A stretch of DNA of 64,000 bases from Zea mays (taxonomy: Eukaryota > Streptophyta > Magnoliopsida > Poales > Poaceae), in the NCBI RefSeq assembly GCF_902167145.1, contig NW_023367385.1:1-64000 (forward strand), in the 5' to 3' direction. Of the stretch, positions 1-12,439 are shown in pieces (positions within the stretch are counted from its first letter, which is position 1; every line of letters begins with the position of its first letter). The notes beneath the pieces were generated by a model that ran no database searches, had not been told where the DNA came from, and saw nothing but the letters and a program-made list of their open reading frames with translations. A program made the position numbers and the translations under genes.

Positions 1-281
1 CCTAGAATGTGATCTATTGCAAGGAAACATATGGGGGGTGAGGTGGACGAGCCTCTGGTCGATGATCAATGGCCACACAACCCCCATTTTTGTCGAAAAT
101 AGCCATGAACGATCATTTACAATAATACCGAAGGCTAACACCTACGGATTTTTGACCAAGAAATGGTCTCCACCAGAAATCCAAGAATGTGATCTATGGC
201 AAGGAAACATATGTGGGGTGAGGTTTCTGAGCCTCTAGTCGATGATAAATGGCCACACAACCCCCATTTTTTATGAAAATA

Positions 282-325
282 GCCATGAGCGACCTTGAAA
301 ATAGCCATGAGCGACCATTTTCAAT
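282..325 (+). repeat. 22-bp internal duplication marking the long (E-type) K180 monomer
   Basis: The 22-bp segment beginning GAAAATAGCCATGAGCGACC occurs twice in a row, raising the monomer from about 180 to about 202 bp. The same duplicated form recurs through all blocks, for example near 1195, 2250, 17140, 18060, 33640, 34950 and 40280, and in reverse near 9380, 10480, 52260 and 54100. It is nearly always associated with the TTTTTTATG and GATGATAAATGG variants, so it looks inherited by array amplification and not created repeatedly. Confidence 0.8.
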
Positions 326-420
326 AATACTAGAGGCTAACACCTACGGATTTTAGACCAAGAAATGGTCTCCACCAGAAATCCAAGAATGTGATCTATG
401 GCAAGGAAACATATGTGGGG

Positions 421-1340
421 TGAGGTGTATGATCGTCTGGTCGATGATCAATGGCCACACAACCCCCATTTTTGTCGAAAATAGCCATGAACGACCATTT
501 TCAATAATACCGAAGGCTAACACCTACGGATTTTTGACCAAGAAATGGTCTCCACCAGAAATCCAAGAATGTGATCTATGGCAAGGAAACATATGTGGGG
601 TGAGGTGTATGAGCCTCTGGTCGATGATCATTGGCCACACAACCCCCATTTTTGTCGAAAATAGCCATGAACGACCATTTTCAATAATATCGAAGGCTAA
701 CACCTACGGATTTTTGACCAAGAAATGGTCTCCACCAGAAATCCAAGAATGTGATCTACGACAAGGAAACATATGAGGGGTGAGGTGTATGAGACTCTGG
801 TCGACGATCAATGGCCACACAACCCCCATTTTGCCGAAAATAGCCATGAATGACCATTTTCAATAATATCGAAGGCTAACACCTACGGATTTTTGACCAA
901 GAAATGGTCTCCACCAGAAATCCAAGAATGTGATCTACGACAAGGAAACATATGTGGGGTGAGGTGTATGAGCCTCTGGTCGACGATCAATGGCCACACA
1001 ACCCCCATTTTGCCGAAAATAGCCATGAATGACCATTTTCAATAATACCGAAGGCTAACACGTACGAGTTTTTAACCAAGAAATGGTTTCCACCAGAAAT
1101 CCAAGAATGTAATCTATGGCAAGGAAACATATGTGGGGTGAGGTGTATGAGCCTCTAGTCGATGATAAATGGCCACACAACCCCCATTTTTTATGAAAAT
1201 AGCCATGAGCGACCTTGAAAATAGCCATGAGCGACCATTTTCAATAATACTAGAGGCTAACACCTACGGATTTTGGACCAAGAAAAGGTCTCCACCAGAA
1301 ATCCAAGAATGTGATCTATGGCAAGGAAACATATGTGGGG
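421..1340 (+). repeat. Five-monomer higher-order K180 unit (920 bp)
   Basis: One higher-order unit made of distinguishable monomers. A has GAGCGTCTGG (here a GATCGTCTGG variant). B has GAGCCTCTGG. C and D have the CTACGACAAGG/TTTTGCCG form. E has GCCTCTAGTCGATGATAAATGG followed by TTTTTTATG and the 22-bp duplication. Lengths of about 180, 180, 179, 179 and 202 bp sum to 920. The next A monomer begins at about 1341. The same order recurs at 34172, 35093, 38595 and 39515 and, inverted, in blocks 2 and 5. Confidence 0.75.
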
Positions 1341-2190
1341 TGAGGTGTATGAGCGTCTGGTCGATGATCAATGGCCACACAACCCCCATTTTTGTCGAAA
1401 ATAGCCATGAACGACCATTTTCAATAATACCGAAGGCTAACACCTACGGATTTTTGACCAAGAAATGGTCTCCACCAGAAATCCAAGAATGTGATCTATG
1501 GCAAGGAAACATATGTGGGGTGAGGTGTATGAGCCTCTAGTCGATGATCAATGGCCACACAACCCCCATTTTTGTCGAAAATAGCCATGAATGACCATTT
1601 TCAAAAATACCAAAGGCTAACACGTACGGATTTTTGACCAAGAAATGGTCTCCACCAGAAATCCAAGAATGTGATCTATGGCAAGGAAACATATGTGGGG
1701 TGAGGTGTACGAGCCTCTGGTCGATGATCAATGGCCACACAACCCCCATTTTTGTCGAAAATAGCCATGAATGACCATTTTCAATGATACCGAAGGCTAA
1801 CACGTACGAGTTTTTAACCAAGAAATGGTTTCCACCAGAAATCCAAGAATGTAATCTATGGCAAGGAAACATATGTGGGGTGAGGTGTATGAGCCTCTGG
1901 TCGATGATCAATGGCCACACAGCCCCCATTTTTTATGAAAATAGCCATGAGCGACCATTTTCAATAATACTAGAGGCTAAGACTTACGGATTTTTAACCA
2001 AGAAATGGTCTCCACCAGAAATCCAAGAATCTGATCTACGACAAGGAAACATATGTGGGGTGAGGTGTATGAGCGTCTGGTCGACGATCAATGGTCACAC
2101 AACCCCCATTTTTGTCGAAAATAGCCATGAACGACCATTTTCAATAATACCAAAGGCTAACACCTACGGATTTTTGACCAAGAAATGGTC

Positions 2191-2191
2191 G
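2191..2191 (+). other. Truncated K180 monomer junction (46-bp deletion)
   Basis: AAGAAATGGTC is joined directly to GGGGTGAGG, removing about 46 bp of the consensus. The same junction is present in inverted form at 8433-8434, which makes it a diagnostic marker for inverted duplication 1. Confidence 0.8.
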
Positions 2192-3114
2192 GGGTGAGGT
2201 TTACGAGCCTCTGGTCGATGATCAATGGCCACACAACCCCCATTTTTTATGAAAATAGCCATGAGCGACCTTGAAAATAGCCATGAGCGACCATTTTCAA
2301 TAATACTAGAGGCTAACACCTACGGATTTTAGACCAAGAAATGGTTTCCACCAGAAATCCAAGAATGTGATCTATGGCAAGGAAACATATGTGGGGTGAG
2401 GTGTATGAGCCTCTGGTCGACGATCAATGGCCACACAACCCCCATTTTGCCGAAAATAGCCATGAATGACCATTTTCAATAATACCGAAGGCTAACACCT
2501 ACGGATTTTTGACCAAGAAATGGTCTCCACCAGAAATCCAAGAATGTGATCTATGGCAAGGAAACATATGTGGGGTGAGGTGTATGAGCCTCTGGTCGAC
2601 GATCAATGGCCACACAACCCTAATTTTTGTCGAAAATAGCCATGAACGACCATTTTCAATGACACTGAAGGCTAACACCTACGGATTTTTGACCAAGAAA
2701 TGGTCTCCACCATAAATCCAAGAATGTGATCTATGGCAAGGAAACATATGTGTAGTGAGGTGTATGAGCCTCTGGTCGAAGATCAATGGCCACACAACCC
2801 CCATTTTTGTCGAAAATAGCCATGAATGACCATTTTCAAAAATACCAAAGGCTAACACATTCGGATTTTTGCCCAAGAAATGGTCTCCACCAGAAATCCA
2901 AGAATGTGATCTATGGCAAGGAAACATATGTGGGGTGAGGTGTATGAGCGTCTGGTCGATGATCAATGGCCACACAACCCCCATTTTTGTCGAAAATAGC
3001 CATGAACGACCATTTTCAATAATACCGAAGGCTAACACCTACGGATTTTTGACCAAGAAATGGTCTCCACCATAAATCCAAGAATGTGATCTATGGCAAG
3101 GAAACATATGTGTA

Positions 3115-4703
3115 GTGAGGTGTATGAGCGTCTGGTCGATGATCAATGGCCACACAACCCCCATTTTTGTCGAAAATAGCCATGAACGACCATTTTCAAT
3201 AATACCGAAGGCTAACACCTACGGATTTTTGACCAAGAAATGGTCTCCACCAGAAATCCAAGAATGTGATCTATGGCAAGGAAACATATGTGGGGTGAGG
3301 TGTATGAGCCTCTGGTCGATGATCAATGGCCACACAACCCCCATTTTTGTCGAAAATAGCCATGAACGACTATTTTCAATAATATCGAAGGCTAACACCT
3401 ACGGATTTTTGACCAAGAAATGGTCTCCACCAGAAATCCAAGAATGTGATCTACGACAAGGAAACATATGTGGGGTGAGGTGTATGAGCCTCTGGTCGAT
3501 GATCAATGGTCACACAACCTCCATTTTCAATCATACCGAAGGTTAACACGTACAGATTTTTGACCAAGAAATGGTCTCCACCAGAAATCCAAGAATGCGA
3601 TCTATGGCAAGGAAACATATGTGGGGTGAGGTGTATGAGCGTCTGGTCGATGATCAATGGCCATACAACCCCCATTTTTGTCGAAAATAGCCATGAACGA
3701 CCATTTTCAATAATACCGAAGGCTAACACCTACGGATTTTTGACCAAGAAATGGTCTCCACCAGAAATCCAAGAATGTGATCTACGACAAGGAAACATAT
3801 GTGGGGTGAGGTGTATGAGCCTCTGGTCGACAATCAATGGCCACACAACCCCCATTTTGCCGAAAATAGCCATGAACGACCATTTTCAATAATACCGAAG
3901 GCTAACACCTATGGATTTTTGACCAAGAAATGGTCTCCACCAGTAATCCAAGAATGTGATCTATGGCAAGGAAACATATGTGGGGTGAGGTGTATGAGCC
4001 TCTAGTCGATGATCAATGGCCACACAACCCCCATTTTTGTCGAAAATAGCCATGAATGACCATTTTCAAAAATACCAAAGGCTAACACGTACAGATTTTT
4101 GACCAAGAAATGGTCTCCACCAGAAATCCAAGAATGTGATCTATGGCAAGGAAACATATGTGGGGTGAGGTGTATGAGCGTCTGGTCGATGATCAATGGC
4201 CACACAACCCCCATTTTTGTCGAAAATAGCCATGAACGACCATTTTCAATAATATCGAAGGCTAACACCTACAGATTTTTGACCAAGAAATGGTCTCCAC
4301 CAGAAATCCAAGAATGTGATCTACGACAAGGAAACATATGTGGGGTGAGGTGTCTGAGCCTCTGGTCGACGATCAATGGCCACACAACCCCCATTTTGCC
4401 GAAAATAGCCATGAATGACCATTTTCAATAATACCGAAGGCTAACACGTACGAGTTTTTAACCAAGAAATGGTTTCCACCAGAAATCCAAGAATGTGATC
4501 TATGGCAAGGAAACATATGTGGGGTGAGGTGTATGAGCCTCTGGTCGATGATCAATGGCCACACAACCCTATTTTTTGTCGAAAATAGCCATGAACGACC
4601 ATTTTCAATAATACTAGAGGCTAACACCTACGGATTTTAGACCAAGAAATGGTCTCCACCAGAAATCCAAGAATGTGATCTATGGCAAGGAAACATATGT
4701 GGG
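3115..4703 (+). repeat. Nine-monomer tandem unit, copy 1 (1589 bp)
   Basis: Copy 1 of a segment repeated at 4704-6292 with an offset of exactly 1589 bp. The offset holds for every landmark I compared along the unit. It includes a monomer with a 29-bp deletion at 3521 (CCATTTT fused to CCATTTTCAA), matched at 5110. Only scattered single-base differences separate the copies, so the duplication is recent. Confidence 0.8.
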
Positions 4704-6292
4704 GTGAGGTGTATGAGCGTCTGGTCGATGATCAATGGCCACACAACCCCCATTTTTGTCGAAAATAGCCATGAACGACCATTTTCAATAATACCGAAGG
4801 CTAACACCTACGGATTTTTGACCAAGAAATGGTCTCCACCAGAAATCCAAGAATGTGATCTATGGCAAGGAAACATATGTGGGGTGAGGTGTATGAGCCT
4901 CTGGTCGATGATCAATGGCCACACAACCCCCATTTTTGTCGAAAATAGCCATGAACGACTATTTTCAATAATATCGAAGGCTAACACCTACGGATTTTTG
5001 ACCAAGAAATGGTCTCCACCAGAAATCCAAGAATGTGATCTACGACAAGGAAACATATGTGGGGTGAGGTGTATGAGCCTCTGGTCGATGATCAATGGTC
5101 ACACAACCTCCATTTTCAATCATACCGAAGGTTAACACGTACGGATTTTTGACCAAGAAATGGTCTCCACCAGAAATCCAAGAATGCGATCTATGGCAAG
5201 GAAACATATGTGGGGTGAGGTGTATGAGCGTCTGGTCGATGATCAATGGCCATACAACCCCCATTTTTGTCGAAAATAGCCATGAACGACCATTTTCAAT
5301 AATACCGAAGGCTAACACCTACGGATTTTTGACCAAGAAATGGTCTCCACCAGAAATCCAAGAATGTGATCTACGACAAGGAAACATATGTGGGGTGAGG
5401 TGTATGAGCCTCTGGTCGACGATCAATGGCCACACAACCCCCATTTTGCCGAAAATAGCCATGAACGACCATTTTCAATAATACCGAAGGCTAACACCTA
5501 CGGATTTTTGACCAAGAAATGGTCTCCACCAGTAATCCAAGAATGTGATCTATGGCAAGGAAACATATGTGGGGTGAGGTGTATGAGCCTCTAGTCGATG
5601 ATCAATGGCCACACAACCCCCATTTTTGTCGAAAATAGCCATGAATGACCATTTTCAAAAATACCAAAGGCTAACACGTACAGATTTTTGACCAAGAAAT
5701 GGTCTCCACCAGAAATCCAAGAATGTGATCTATGACAAGGAAACATATGTGGGGTGAGGTGTATGAGCGTCTGGTCGATGATCAATGGCCACACAACCCC
5801 CATTTTTGTCGAAAATAGCCATGAACGACCATTTTCAATAATATCGAAGGCTAACACCTACGGATTTTTGACCAAGAAATGGTCTCCACCAGAAATCCAA
5901 GAATGTGATCTACGACAAGGAAACATATGTGGGGTGAGGTGTATGAGCCTCTGGTCGACGATCAATGGCCACACAACCCCCATTTTGCCGAAAATAGCCA
6001 TGAATGACCATTTTCAATAATACCGAAGGCTAACACGTACGAGTTTTTAACCAAGAAATGGTTTCCACCAGAAATCCAAGAATGTGATCTATGGCAAGGA
6101 AACATATGTGGGGTGAGGTGTATGAGCCTCTGGTCGATGATCAATGGCCACACAACCCTATTTTTTGTCGAAAATAGCCATGAACGACCATTTTCAATAA
6201 TACTAGAGGCTAACACCTACGGATTTTAGACCAAGAAATGGTCTCCACCAGAAATCCAAGAATGTGATCTATGGCAAGGAAACATATGTGGG
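4704..6292 (+). repeat. Nine-monomer tandem unit, copy 2 (1589 bp)
   Basis: Second copy of the 1589-bp unit, with the 29-bp deletion at 5110. It is followed by a partial third copy. Confidence 0.8.
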
Positions 6293-6701
6293 GTGAGGTG
6301 TATGAGCGTCTGGTCGATGATCAATGGCCACACAACCCCCATTTTTGTCGAAAATAGCCGTGAACGACCATTTTCAATAATACCGAAGGCTAACACCTAC
6401 GGATTTTTGACCAAGAAATGGTCTCCACCAGAAATCCAAGAATGTGATCTATGGCAAGGAAACATATGTGGGGTGAGGTGTATGAGCCTCTGGTCGATGA
6501 TCAATGGCCACACAACCCCCATTTTTGTCGAAAATAGCCATGATCGACCATTTTCAATAATATCGAAGGCTAACACCTACGGATTTTTGACCAAGAAATG
6601 GTCTCCACCAGAAATCCAAGAATGTGATCTACGACAAGGAAACATATTTGGGGTGAGGTGTATGAGCCTCTTGTAGACGATCAATGGCCACACAACCCCC
6701 A
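6293..6701 (+). repeat. Nine-monomer tandem unit, partial copy 3
   Basis: The first about 400 bp of a third 1589-bp unit, cut off by the orientation switch at 6701. It has more private changes than copies 1 and 2, for example TGATCGACC and ATATTTGGGG. Confidence 0.7.
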
Positions 6702-6710
6702 GTTAGCCTT
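6695..6710. other. Orientation switch 1 (forward to reverse K180)
   Basis: Forward monomer sequence ends at ACCCCCA (6701) and reverse monomer sequence begins at GTTAGCCTTCG (6702). The two sides break at different phases of the monomer, so the junction is not a symmetric palindrome. A simple non-homologous join is the likely origin. Confidence 0.85.
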
Positions 6711-7679
6711 CGATATTATTGAAAATGGTCGTTCATGGCTATTTTCGACAAAAATGGGGGTTGTGTGGCCATTGATCATCGACCAGAGGCTCATACACCT
6801 CACCCCACATTTGTTTCCTTGCCATAGATCACATTCTTGGATTTCTGGTGGAGACCATTTCTTGGTCAAAAATCCGTACGTGTTAGCCTTCGGTATTATT
6901 GAAAATGGTCGTTCATGGCTATTTTCGGCAAAATGGGGGTTCTGTGGCCATTGATCATCGACCAGACGCTCATACACCTCACCCCACATATGTTTCCTTG
7001 CCATAGATCACATTCTTGGATTTCTGGTGGAGACCATTTCTTGGTCTAAAATCCGTAGGTGTTAGCCTCTAGTATTATTGAAAATGGTCGCTCATGGCTA
7101 TTTTCAAGGTCGCTCATGGATATTTTCATAAAAAATTGGGGTTGTGTGGCCATTTATCATCGACCAGAGGCTCATAAACCTCACCCCACATATGTTTCCT
7201 TGCCATAGATTACATTCTTGGATTTCTGGTGGAAACCATTTCTTGGTTAAAAACTCGTACGTGTTAGCCTTCGATATTATTGAAAATAGTCGTTCATGGC
7301 TATTTTCGACAAAAATGGGGGTTGTGTGGCCATTGATCATCGACCAGATGCTCATACACCTCACCCCACATATGGTGGAGACCATTTCTTGGTCAAAAAT
7401 CCGTAGGTGTTAGCCTTCGGTATTATTGAAAATGGTCGTTCATGGCTATTTTCGACAAAAATGGGGGTTGTGTGGCCATTGATCGTCGACCAGACGCTCA
7501 TACACCTCACCCCACATATGTTTCCTTGCCATAGATTACATTCTTGGATTTATGGTGGAGACCATTTCTTGGTCAAAAATCCGTAGGTGTTAGCCTTCGG
7601 TATTATTGAAAATGGTCGTTCATGGCTATTTTCGGCAAAATGGGGGTTCTGTGGCAATTGATCATCGACCAGAGGCTCG

Positions 7680-10600
7680 TACACCTCACCCCACATATGT
7701 TTCCTTGCCATAGATCACATTCTTGGATTTCTGGTGGAGACCATTTCTTGGGCAAAAATCCGAATGTGTTAGCCTTTGGTATTTTTGAAAATGGTCATTC
7801 ATGGCTATTTTCGACAAAAATGGGGGTTGTGTGGCCATTGATCTTCGACCAGAGGCTCATACACCTCACTACACATATGTTTCCTTGCCATAGATCACAT
7901 TCTTGGATTTATGGTGGAGACCATTTCTTGGTCAAAAATCCGTAGGTGTTAGCCTTCAGTGTCATTGAAAATGGTCGTTCATGGCTATTTTCGACAAAAA
8001 TTAGGGTTGTGTGGCCATTGATCGTCGACCAGAGGCTCATACACCTCACCCCACATATGTTTCCTTGCCATAGATCACATTCTTGGATTTCTGGTGGAGA
8101 CCATTTCTTGGTCAAAAATCCGTAGGTGTTAGCCTTCGGTATTATTGAAAATGGTCATTCATGGCTATTTTCGGCAAAATGGGGGTTGTGTGGCCATTGA
8201 TCGTCGACCAGAGGCTCATACACCTCACCCCACATATGTTTCCTTGCCATAGATCACATTATTGGATTTCTGGTGGAAACCATTTCTTGGTCTAAAATCC
8301 GTAGGTGTTAGCCTCTAGTATTATTGAAAATGGTCGCTCATGGCTATTTTCAAGGTCGCTCATGGCTATTTTCATAAAAAATGGGGGTTGTGTGGCCATT
8401 GATCATCGACCAGAGGCTCGTAAACCTCACCCCGACCATTTCTTGGTCAAAAATCCGTAGGTGTTAGCCTTTGGTATTATTGAAAATGGTCGTTCATGGC
8501 TATTTTCGACAAAAATGGGGGTTGTGTGGCCATTGATCGTCGACCAGACGCTCATACACCTCACCCCACATATGTTTCCTTGTCGTAGATCACATTCTTG
8601 GATTTCTGGTGGAGACCATTTCTTGGTTAAAAATCCGTAGGTCTTAGCCTCTAGTATTATTGAAAATGGTCGCTCATGGCTATTTTCATAAAAAATGGGG
8701 GCTGTGTGGCCATTGATCATCGACCAGAGGCTCATACACCTCACCCCACATATGTTTCCTTGCCATAGATTACATTCTTGGATTTCTGGTGGAAACCATT
8801 TCTTGGTTAAAAACTCGTACGTGTTAGCCTTCGGTATTATTGAAAATGGTCATTCATGGCTATTTTCGACAAAAATGGGGGTTGTGTGGCCATTGATCAT
8901 CGACCAGAGGCTCGTACACCTCACCCCACATATGTTTCCTTGCCATAGATCACATTCTTGGATTTCTGGTGGAGACCATTTCTTGGTCAAAAATCCGTAT
9001 GTGTTAGCCTTTGGTATTTTTGAAAATGGTCATTCATGGCTATTTTCGACAAAAATGGGGGTTGTGTGGCCATTGATCATCGACTAGAGGCTCATACACC
9101 TCACCCCACATATGTTTCCTTGCCATAGATCACATTCTTGGATTTCTGGTGGAGACCATTTCTTGGTCAAAAATCCGTAGGTGTTAGCCTTCGGTATTAT
9201 TGAAAATGGTCGTTCATGGCTATTTTCGACAAAAATGGGGGTTGTGTGGCCATTGATCATCGACCAGACGCTCATACACCTCACCCCACATATGTTTCCT
9301 TGCCATAGATCACATTCTTGGATTTCTGGTGGAGACCTTTTCTTGGTCCAAAATCCGTAGGTGTTAGCCTCTAGTATTATTGAAAATGGTCGCTCATGGC
9401 TATTTTCAAGGTCGCTCATGGCTATTTTCATAAAAATGGGGGTTGTGTGGCCATTTATCATCGACTAGAGGCTCATACACCTCACCCCACATATGTTTCC
9501 TTGCCATAGATTACATTCTTGGATTTCTGGTGGAAACCATTTCTTGGTTAAAAACTCGTACGTGTTAGCCTTCGGTATTATTGAAAATGGTCATTCATGG
9601 CTATTTTCGGCAAAATGGGGGTTGTGCGGCCATTGATCGTCGACCAGAGGCTCATACACCTCACCCCACATATGTTTCCTTGTCGTAGATCACATTCTTG
9701 GATTTCTGGTGGAGACCATTTCTTGGTCAAAAATCCGTAGGTGTTAGCCTTCGATATTATTGAAAATGGTCATTCATGGCTATTTTCGGCAAAATGGGGG
9801 TTGTGTGGCCATTGATCGTCGACCAGAGGCTCATACACCTCACCCCACATATGTTTCCTTGTCGTAGATCACATTCTTGGAATTCTGGTGGAGACCATTT
9901 CTTGGTCAAAAATCCGTAGGTGTTAGCCTTCGATATTATTGAAAATGGTCGTTCATGGCTATTTTCGACAAAAATGGGGGTTGTGTGGCCAATGATCATC
10001 GACCAGAGGCTCATACACCTCACCCCACATATGTTTCCTTGCCATAGATCACATTCTTGGATTTCTGGTGGAGACCATTTCTTGGTCAAAAATCCGTAGG
10101 TGTTAGCCTTCGGTATTATTGAAAATGGTCGTTCATGGCTATTTTCGACAAAAATGGGGGTTGTGTGGCCATTGATCATCGACCAGACGCTCATACACCT
10201 CACCCCACATATGTTTCCTTGCCATAGATCACATTCTTGGATTTCTGGTGGAGACCATTTCTTGGTCAAAAATCCGTAGGTGTTAGCCTTCGGTATTATT
10301 GAAAATGGTCGTTCATGGCTATTTTCGACAAAAATGGGGGTTGTGTGGCCATTGATCATCGACCAGACGCTCATACACCTCACCCCACATATGTTTCCTT
10401 GCCATAGATCACATTCTTGGATTTCTGGTGGAGACCATTTCTTGGTCTAAAATCCGTAGGTGTTAGCCTCTAGTATTATTGAAAATGGTCGCTCATGGCT
10501 ATTTTCAAGGTCGCTCATGGCTATTTTCATAAAAAATGGGGGTTGTGTGGCCATTTATCATCGACTAGAGGCTCATAAACCTCACCCCACATATGTTTCC

Positions 10601-10803
10601 TTGCCATAGATCACATTCTTGGATTTCTGGTGGAGACCATTTCTTGGTCAAAAATCCGTAGGTGTTAACCTTCGGTATTCTTGTAAATGATCGTTCATGG
10701 CTATTTTCGACAAAAATGGGGGTTGTGTGGCCATTGATCATCGACCAGAGGCTCGTCCACCTCACCCCCCATATGTTTCCTTGCAATAGATCACATTCTA
10801 GGA
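7680..10803 (-). repeat. Inverted segmental duplication 1, right arm
   Basis: Mirror partner of 1-2945, separated by a spacer of about 4.7 kb that includes the tandem 1589-bp units and the first orientation switch. The arms are nearly identical, which suggests recent copying. The right arm contains an additional A-type monomer between about 10080 and 10380. Confidence 0.75.
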
Positions 10804-12330
10804 TTTCTGGTGGAGACCATTTCTTGGTCTAAAATCCGTAGGTGTTAGCCTCTAGTATTATTGAAAATGGTCGCTCATGGCTATTTTCAAGGTCGCTCAT
10901 GGCTATTTTCATAAAAATGGGGGTTGTGTGGCCATTTATCATCGACTAGAGGCTCATAGACCTCACCCCACATATGTTTCCTTGCCATAAATTACATTCT
11001 TGGATTTCTGGTGGAAACCATTTCTTGGTTAAAAACTCGTACGTGTTAGCCTTCAGTATTATTGAAAATGGTCATTCATGGCTATTTTCGGCAAAATGGG
11101 GGTTGTGTGGCCATTGATCGTCGACCAGAGGCTCATACACCTCACCCCACATATGTTTCCTTATCGTAGATCACATTCTTGGATTTCTGGTGGAGACCAT
11201 TTCTTGGTCAAAAATCCGTAGGTGTTAGCCTTCGGTATTATTGAAAATGGTCGTTCATGGCTATTTTCGACAAAATGGGGGTTGTGTGGCAATTGATCAT
11301 CGACCAGAGGCTCATACACCTCACCCCACATATGTTTCCTTGCCATAGATCACATTCTTGGATTTCTGGTGGAGACCATTTCTTGGTCAAAAATCCGTAT
11401 GTGTTAGCCTTTGGAATTTTTGAAAATGGTCATTCATGGCTATTTTCGACAAAAATGGGGGTTGTGTGGCCATTGATCATCGACTAGAGGCTCATACACC
11501 TCACCCCACATATGTTTCCTTGCCATAGATCACATTCTTGGATTTCTGGTGGAGACCATTTCTTGGTCAAAAATCCGTAGGTGTTAGCCTTCGGTATTAT
11601 TGTAAATGGTCATTCATGGCTATTTTCGACAAAAATGAGGGTTGTGTGGCCATTGATCATCGACCAGAGCCTCATACACCTCACCCCACATATGTTTCCT
11701 TGCCATAGATCACATTCTTGGATTTCTGGTGGAGACCATTTCTTGGTCAAAAATCCGTAGGTCTTAGCCTCTAGTATTATTGAAAATGGTCTCTCATGGC
11801 TATTTTCATAAAAATTGGGGGTTGTGTGGCCATTGATCATCGACCAGAGGCTCGTACACCTCACCCCACATATGTTTCCTTGCCATAGATCACATTCTTG
11901 GATTTCTGGTGGAGACCATTTCTTGGTCAAAAATCCGTAGGTGTTAGCCTTCGATATTATTGAAAATGGTCGTTCATGGCTATTTTCGACAAAAATGGGG
12001 GTTGTGTGGCCATTGATCATCGACTAGAGGCTCATACACCTCACCCCACATATGTTTCCTTGCCATAGATCACATTCTTGGATTTCTGGTGGAGACCATT
12101 TCTTGGTCAAAAATCCGTAGGTCTTAGCCTCTAATATTATTGAAAATGGTCGCTCATGGCTATTTTCATAAAAAAATGGGGGTTGTGTGGCCATTTATCA
12201 TCGACTAGAGGCTCATAAATCTCACCCCACATATGTTTCCTTGCCATAGATCACATTCTTGGATTTCTGGTGGAGACCATTTCTTGGTCAAAAATCCATA
12301 GGTGTTAGCCTTCGGTATTATTGAAAATGG
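10800..12330 (-). repeat. K180 tandem segmental copy 1 (offset 1640 bp)
   Basis: Matches about 12440-13970 with an offset of 1640 bp. Shared private features include GGCTCATAGACCTC, TCTCTCATGGC, AAAAATTGGGGG and the one-base-shorter CGACAAAATGGGGG. One difference is CATAAATTAC in place of CATAGATTAC near 10988. Boundaries are estimated by eye. Confidence 0.7.
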
Positions 12331-12439
12331 TCATTCATGGCTATTTTCGGCAAAATGGGGGTTGTGTGGCCATTGATCGTCGACCAGAGGCTCATACACC
12401 TCACCCCACATATGTTTCCTTGCCATAGATCACATTCTT

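Larger units (their letters stand above)
1..2945 (+). repeat. Inverted segmental duplication 1, left arm
   Basis: Position x here pairs with 10624-x in the reverse strand (10803-x for the outermost part). Both arms share rare changes: the GGGGGGTGAGGTGGACGAG variant near 30 and near 10770, an ATGATCATTGG variant near 628 and near 9990, and an identical 46-bp monomer deletion at 2190 and 8433. The right arm has one extra A-type monomer, which explains the shift in pairing constant from 10624 to 10803. The match fades near 2945. Confidence 0.75.
1..6701 (+). repeat. K180 knob satellite block 1 (forward)
   Basis: Head-to-tail array of about 37 monomers with a period close to 180 bp. Each monomer carries the landmarks GGCCACACAACCCCCATTTT, CCATGAACGACCATTTTCAA, CACCTACGGATTTTTGACCA, TCCACCAGAAATCCAAGAAT and ACATATGTGGGGTGAGGTGT. 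I recognise this as the maize 180-bp knob repeat, a major component of cytological knobs. On the abnormal chromosome 10 meiotic-drive system such knobs act as neocentromeres (known biology, not visible here). The block starts outside the window. It contains a 920-bp five-monomer unit, a 1589-bp nine-monomer unit in 2.3 copies and several monomers with internal deletions. The satellite identity is from memory of the family and was not searched. Confidence 0.93.

Noticed and set aside
9757..10383. 208-codon open frame as a protein gene
   Set aside because: It is entirely K180 satellite. The open frame follows from a 180-bp period, and the same peptide recurs dozens of times on both strands.
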